64,000 nt of DNA from Crocinitomicaceae bacterium (GTDB lineage Bacteria > Bacteroidota > Bacteroidia > Flavobacteriales_D > Crocinitomicaceae), in assembly GCA_017983465.1 (NCBI GenBank), contig JAGOBK010000004.1, positions 186,001-250,000 on the forward strand, given 5' to 3'. How positions within the stretch are numbered: position 1 is the stretch's first letter; every line of letters starts with the position of its first letter. Made by a program: the position numbers and the translations under genes. The notes under the pieces were generated by a model. That model did no database searches. It saw only the letters and a program-made list of their open reading frames with translations, and was not told the DNA's origin. Positions 60,514 to 64,000 of the stretch are shown one piece after another.

Positions 60514-61722
60514 CTATTTTTGTAAAACTTTGAAAACAGCCGTTTTGACTGCAACGATTACTTGCTGTACTTGTGCATCTGTCAGGTTAAAATAAACAGG
60601 CAAAGAAATTTCTGTTGAATATTTATTCCAAGCTTCTGGATAATCTTCTATCTTGTAGCCCAAATTTTTATACGCTGTCAAGAGGGGTAAAGGTTGAAAA
60701 TGTACGTTTACTGCCACATCTTGTTCGAAAATCTCTTGGATGATCGCATCGCGTTGTTCCTCACTAACATCTGCTATTCTAAGCTGGTATAAATGGTAAC
60801 AGGTCTTTTTATCTGCGGTGGAATGAAGGGGTGTTATTGCCCAAGAAGTTTGTTGGAAAGCAGCATCATACGCTGCGAAAATGTCCTTTCGGCGATCCAA
60901 GTTCTCTTGATAGCGTTCCAATTCGATGAGTCCAATGGCTGCTTGAAGGTCCGTCATGTTGCACTTAAATCCGGGCTCCATTACATCGTAACGCCATGCG
61001 CCTTTTTGAGTTTTTGCTAATGCGTCTTTCGATTGTCCATGAAGGATTTTAATACAGAACTCTTTGTAAATTTCCTCGTGGTCAAATCCAGATGGTAAGT
61101 TAAAACAGATCGCTCCACCTTCCGCAGTGGTCAGGTTTTTTACCGCATGAAAAGAGAAACACGTTACATCCGCAATCGCTCCGGAAACTTTCCCTTTGTA
61201 ACTAGCACCAAAACTGTGTGCTGCATCTGCTGCGATTAATATTCTACCGAGTTTTTCTTGCTTTTCGTTAGACGCTTGAAAAATGGCACGGTTTGCCTCA
61301 ACGATTTGAGATATCGCATCATAATCGCATGGATATCCAGCTAAATCTACTGGCATGATTACTTTGGTGCGTTCGGTGATAGCCGCTGCAATCTTCTCAT
61401 TGGAAATATTGAAATCATCTGCACTGATATCCACCATAACAGGTGTCGCTCCAGTATGTAAAACAACATTCGCACTCGCGCAATAGGTATACACTGGAAT
61501 AATGACTTCATCTCCCGGACCAACTCCCCACCAGCGCAACAAAATTTCCATTCCTGCTGTCCATGAGTTCACAGCTACCGTGGTTTGACATCCACAGTAT
61601 TCCGTGATTTTCTTTTCAAACAATTTCGTGCGTGGTCCAGTGGTAATCCAGCCACTTAATAGTGCAGCAGTTACTTCATCTACGACACGTTGGTCGATGC
61701 GAGGGGGTGAGAAAGGTATCAT
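60514..61722 (-). CDS. DegT/DnrJ/EryC1-type sugar aminotransferase
   Basis: PLP enzyme that makes amino sugars for surface polysaccharide or LPS. It has 402 residues. The N-terminus reads IPFSPPRIDQRVVDEVTAAL. PLP-phosphate and aldimine sites: AADAAHSFGASYKG (His-Ser) and SFHAVKNLTTAEGGAI with the Schiff-base Lys (about 209). The family acts on UDP- or dTDP-keto-sugars. It is near the O-antigen ligase and glycosyltransferase genes, which supports a polysaccharide role. The ATG has a -7 element only four bases upstream. Confidence 0.92.
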   Translation of the reverse strand: MIPFSPPRIDQRVVDEVTAALLSGWITTGPRTKLFEKKITEYCGCQTTVAVNSWTAGMEILLRWWGVGPGDEVIIPVYTYCASANVVLHTGATPVMVDISADDFNISNEKIAAAITERTKVIMPVDLAGYPCDYDAISQIVEANRAIFQASNEKQEKLGRILIAADAAHSFGASYKGKVSGAIADVTCFSFHAVKNLTTAEGGAICFNLPSGFDHEEIYKEFCIKILHGQSKDALAKTQKGAWRYDVMEPGFKCNMTDLQAAIGLIELERYQENLDRRKDIFAAYDAAFQQTSWAITPLHSTADKKTCYHLYQLRIADVSEEQRDAIIQEIFEQDVAVNVHFQPLPLLTAYKNLGYKIEDYPEAWNKYSTEISLPVYFNLTDAQVQQVIVAVKTAVFKVLQK

Positions 61723-61726
61723 AAAA

Positions 61727-61734
61727 CAAAGTTA
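61727..61734 (-). promoter_or_regulatory. Candidate -7 element TAACTTTG of the DegT-type gene
   Basis: The minus strand reads TAACTTTG (TAnnTTTG) with a TTG about 23 bases upstream. Four bases separate it from the ATG at 61722, again predicting a leaderless mRNA. Confidence 0.55.
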
Positions 61735-61793
61735 CTTTTTATATTGTAAACTCAGTTCAACCATCAATCGTTTTCAATCGCTACCGTTTTTCC

Positions 61794-61801
61794 TACTTTT
61801 G
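61794..61801 (+). promoter_or_regulatory. Candidate -7 element TACTTTTG of the YdeI-like gene
   Basis: TACTTTTG (TAnnTTTG) lies 15 bases ahead of the ATG at 61817. No -33 TTG at the usual spacing was found. Confidence 0.45.
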
Positions 61802-61816
61802 TAAAAACAAATTTCC

Positions 61817-62467
61817 ATGAGAAACGAAAAAGTAGATGATTTCTTTGCAGTTCAAAAAAAATGGCAAGCGGAATTAACAAAATTGCGCATGATTGCTTTG
61901 GATTGTCATTTAGACGAAGGATTTAAATGGATGCATCCATGTTACATGTTTCAAGGGAAAAATATTTGTTTGATCCATGGATTTAAAGAATATGTTGCCA
62001 TCATGTTCATGAAAGGATCATTGTTACAAGATCCTGAAGGAATCTTATATCAGCAAACAGATCAAGTTCAGTCTGGCCGACAAATTCGTTTTACAAGTCT
62101 AAAAGAAATTGAAACGATTGAAAGCACTTTGAAACAGTATGTTTTCGAAGCCATCGAAGTGGAGAAAGCAGGATTAAAAGTGACAATGAAAGCTCATGAA
62201 GAGTATGAAGTGGTTGAAGAGTTTCAAGAAATACTCGATACGGATGAATCCTTGAAAACCGCCTTTTTTGCCTTGACACCCGGAAGACAACGAGGGTATT
62301 TACTTCATTTCTCTGGGGCTAAACAATCGGCAACACGCGTGAGTAGAATCGAAAACGTTCGTTCACGCATACTGAATGGAAAAGGACTCACGGATTGTAT
62401 TTGTGGATTGTCGAAGCGCATGCCAAATTGTGATGGTTCTCACAAACACCTTTCCTTAACGACTTAA
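61817..62467 (+). CDS. YdeI-like DUF1801 protein with C-terminal CDGSH motif
   Basis: A 216-residue protein. Residues ~1-130 are a DUF1801/YdhG-type domain (DFFAVQKKWQAELTKLRMIA, FKWMHPCYMFQGKNICLIHG), then the YdeI C-terminal helices (EEFQEILDTDESLKTAFFAL, TPGRQRGYLLHFSGAKQSAT). The last part, CICGLSKRMPNCDGSH (C194, C196, C205, H209), matches the CDGSH iron-sulfur pattern C-x-C-x2-S-x3-P-x-C-D-G-S-H, so a [2Fe-2S] cluster is likely there. The gene ends 12 bases inside the convergent glycosyltransferase gene. Confidence 0.85.
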   Translation: MRNEKVDDFFAVQKKWQAELTKLRMIALDCHLDEGFKWMHPCYMFQGKNICLIHGFKEYVAIMFMKGSLLQDPEGILYQQTDQVQSGRQIRFTSLKEIETIESTLKQYVFEAIEVEKAGLKVTMKAHEEYEVVEEFQEILDTDESLKTAFFALTPGRQRGYLLHFSGAKQSATRVSRIENVRSRILNGKGLTDCICGLSKRMPNCDGSHKHLSLTT

Positions 62468-63469
62468 TTCCTTCTGCTTGTCACTTGGATTTTTCTTCAG
62501 CAAAAGAAAATCAATCATTCCGAGCAAATAGCCCATTCCATAACTCACGTGAATGATGGGGAAGAGTGAAACGGTATTCAAAAAGTGTTTTATTCCCGTC
62601 AATCGGATACTGAAAAACGTCATTCCACACAAATAAAGCATCAGCGGTATTATAGAAAGAAGTTGAAGCCAAAGTGGAAAAAAGTAACTCAACGGTAAGC
62701 CGCAGAGGTATAACACAAATGCGGGTGGAAACAGTTGACGAATCGTTGTCATGGTCCCATGTTTTCGATTGACGAACACTTTCCAATATCCATACTGAAA
62801 AAATTGTTTTCGTAGTCCCGAGACTTTTGCTCTGACGTAGTATTTCAATTCTATGTCGTGAATGAAATAGATTTTTCTGCCAGCGTTCGTGACACGAAAA
62901 TTAAAGTCGTCATCTTGATTTCGGATTAAGTCTTCGTCGAAAAAACCAATCTTTTCGAATACCTCATATGGATACATCGGACTCGTGACGGTATCTGTAT
63001 AGCCTGATTGTTCTAGTGTGCGAAAATTCCCCATTCCCATTCCAAAGGAAGAGGACATCACTGCAGAGATTAGTTCTCCTGTTTTATTCACAGCAACATT
63101 GGCAATTTTTCCGCCGACGCACCAGATGTCTTTTTTTTCTTTGAGGACATTCAAGCAGTTGATTAAATAATTTGCACTGAGAATGTGTCTCGCCCCAACG
63201 ATTTGAACGAAATCTACTTTTCCTCCAGCGTGAATGCCTAGGTTGAAGGCAAATGGCGTTAACTTTTTTGGATTATCGATAAGTGAAATATGCCCATTGG
63301 TTTTCATTAATTCAAGCACCTGATCACGTGTACCATCATCGCTCATTCCATCCACTACATACACGTGCATGTCGCAGTCCGGAGGAAGTTCACATGCAAA
63401 GATGGCATTCACACATTCTTTGATGAATGCACGTTCATTGCGACACGGAATAACGACACTTAACTTCAT
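62456..63469 (-). CDS. Membrane-associated family 2 glycosyltransferase
   Basis: A 337-residue GT-A enzyme: LSVVIPCRNERAFIKECVNA and VYVVDGMSDDGTRDQVLEL (about 38-56) at the sugar-nucleotide site, FVQIVGARHILSANYLINCL for the DxD-equivalent region, and RNQDDDFNFRVTNAGRKIYF (about 182-201) for the acceptor/catalytic part. About three hydrophobic segments lie near the C-terminus (LFPPAFVLYLCGLPLSYFFP and further). It overlaps the O-antigen ligase gene end by four bases and probably adds sugars for the same polymer. Confidence 0.92.
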   Translation of the reverse strand: MKLSVVIPCRNERAFIKECVNAIFACELPPDCDMHVYVVDGMSDDGTRDQVLELMKTNGHISLIDNPKKLTPFAFNLGIHAGGKVDFVQIVGARHILSANYLINCLNVLKEKKDIWCVGGKIANVAVNKTGELISAVMSSSFGMGMGNFRTLEQSGYTDTVTSPMYPYEVFEKIGFFDEDLIRNQDDDFNFRVTNAGRKIYFIHDIELKYYVRAKVSGLRKQFFQYGYWKVFVNRKHGTMTTIRQLFPPAFVLYLCGLPLSYFFPLWLQLLSIIPLMLYLCGMTFFSIRLTGIKHFLNTVSLFPIIHVSYGMGYLLGMIDFLLLKKNPSDKQKELSR

Positions 63470-64000
63470 TTTTCAGCTTGTTTTGGATGTTGGATAACCG
63501 TCAACATCGCACAGATCATCATGATGTAAAACACAATTCCAGATTGACGTTGTAACATGCTTTCAAAGAGGCAATTCAAGATTAAACTGAAAACGAGAAA
63601 GACAAGTAGTTCGTCCTTTCGTTGCATCGCAAAGCGGACCACAAAGAAAAGGATGCTTATAAATAATATCAATCCAAAAAGCCCAATTTCCGCAGAGATT
63701 TGCAAGAATTGATTGTGTGGATTGTAATTTTTTTCGACCAATTCATGTTGATTCAACTGAATAAGTCGTTGCTTCATCTCACCTTCCAAATTCCCGAGTC
63801 CAATCCCAAAGGGATGGTCTGCAATGATTTGTCCGGTAATTGTCCAAACGACTAATCGTGCTTGATTTCCCGACATTCCGCTTGGTGATTCTTGGATGAA
63901 TTTTATCGGAGATTCTACGTAATGAGAGACAACGGACGCAGTATAGGAAAGGTTGTCTTTGAGGGAAGGTTGAATCCAAAAAACAACTTGAATACTGAAG
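63466..64000 (-). CDS. O-antigen ligase/polymerase family protein (N-terminus outside window)
   Basis: The frame is open from the right edge to the stop at 63466, so only the C-terminal ~178 residues are visible. They include the Wzy_C-type periplasmic loop (SGNQARLVVWTITGQIIADH, then FGIGLGNLEG and NYNPHNQFLQISAEIGLFG) and the last membrane helices (LILFISILFFVVRFAM and FYIMMICAMLTVI). Such proteins polymerise O-antigen or ligate it to lipid A core; which one cannot be told here. It overlaps the glycosyltransferase gene by four bases. Confidence 0.88.
   Translation of the reverse strand, partial: FSIQVVFWIQPSLKDNLSYTASVVSHYVESPIKFIQESPSGMSGNQARLVVWTITGQIIADHPFGIGLGNLEGEMKQRLIQLNQHELVEKNYNPHNQFLQISAEIGLFGLILFISILFFVVRFAMQRKDELLVFLVFSLILNCLFESMLQRQSGIVFYIMMICAMLTVIQHPKQAEK

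Overview
The window looks like a chromosomal segment of a low-GC, yellow- or orange-pigmented Bacteroidota, most likely Flavobacteriia in the Crocinitomicaceae/Fluviicola neighbourhood (inference). The support is a short primary sigma factor, matches to the Bacteroidota -7 promoter element TAnnTTTG in front of many genes, a type IX secretion C-terminal tail, DUF1573, DUF4249 and DUF4494 proteins, a TonB-dependent receptor with a carboxypeptidase-like N-terminus, and a polymerase III alpha subunit carrying its own exonuclease domain. No rRNA, prophage, insertion sequence or CRISPR array was seen; one tRNA (His) is present.

Layout. 1-3.9 kb: end of the division cluster (ftsQ-ftsA-ftsZ) plus a YqeY-like gene. 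4.0-5.8 kb: methionine salvage operon mtnB-mtnD-mtnC. 5.9-12.1 kb, minus strand: DUF1573 protein, corA, a tiny FeoB-associated Cys-rich membrane protein, feoB, feoA, aspartate kinase, gpsA. 12.2-19.9 kb: mixed housekeeping (AIM24-like, CvfB-like, rpe, L,D-transpeptidase, rhomboid protease, class IV aminotransferase). 20.0-24.3 kb: dnaE with fused proofreading domain. 24.4-27.0 kb: zinc-ribbon coiled-coil protein, Nif3-like protein and a beta-barrel. 27.1-28.0 kb: YceI and a small XRE regulator with a palindromic operator candidate.

28.3-33.8 kb is the most system-like part: seven tightly packed or overlapping minus-strand genes, ECF sigma - crtI - crtB - idi - pterin synthase - photolyase - peroxiredoxin. 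This looks like one photo-oxidative stress operon: a carotenoid precursor quenches singlet oxygen, photolyase repairs UV lesions, the pterin enzyme may feed a cofactor, and PrxQ removes peroxides. In front of the first gene lies a twice-repeated inverted repeat (TTGTTTAAC-N14-GTTAAACAA, 34-bp period) that I read as a cooperative operator.

34-37.5 kb: threonine dehydrogenase and tyrosine catabolism (hmgA, hpd). 37.5-41.9 kb: thioredoxin-like protein, tRNA-His, hydrolase, DUF2130 protein, zinc-finger protein, rpoD. 42-47.9 kb: priA, DUF4249 lipoprotein, two FKBP isomerases, cytidine deaminase. 48-51 kb is accessory: a VapC/DUF6364 toxin-antitoxin pair, two glycosyltransferase-type genes, GC-rich nested palindromes and a secreted HNH nuclease. 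51.2-57.9 kb: DUF4494 protein, pdxH, M16 peptidase, YggS, DUF1015 protein, TonB receptor. 58-64 kb: ComM-like ATPase, a secreted Kazal-domain protein, and surface polysaccharide genes (DegT aminotransferase, glycosyltransferase, O-antigen ligase running off the right edge), with a YdeI/CDGSH fusion among them.
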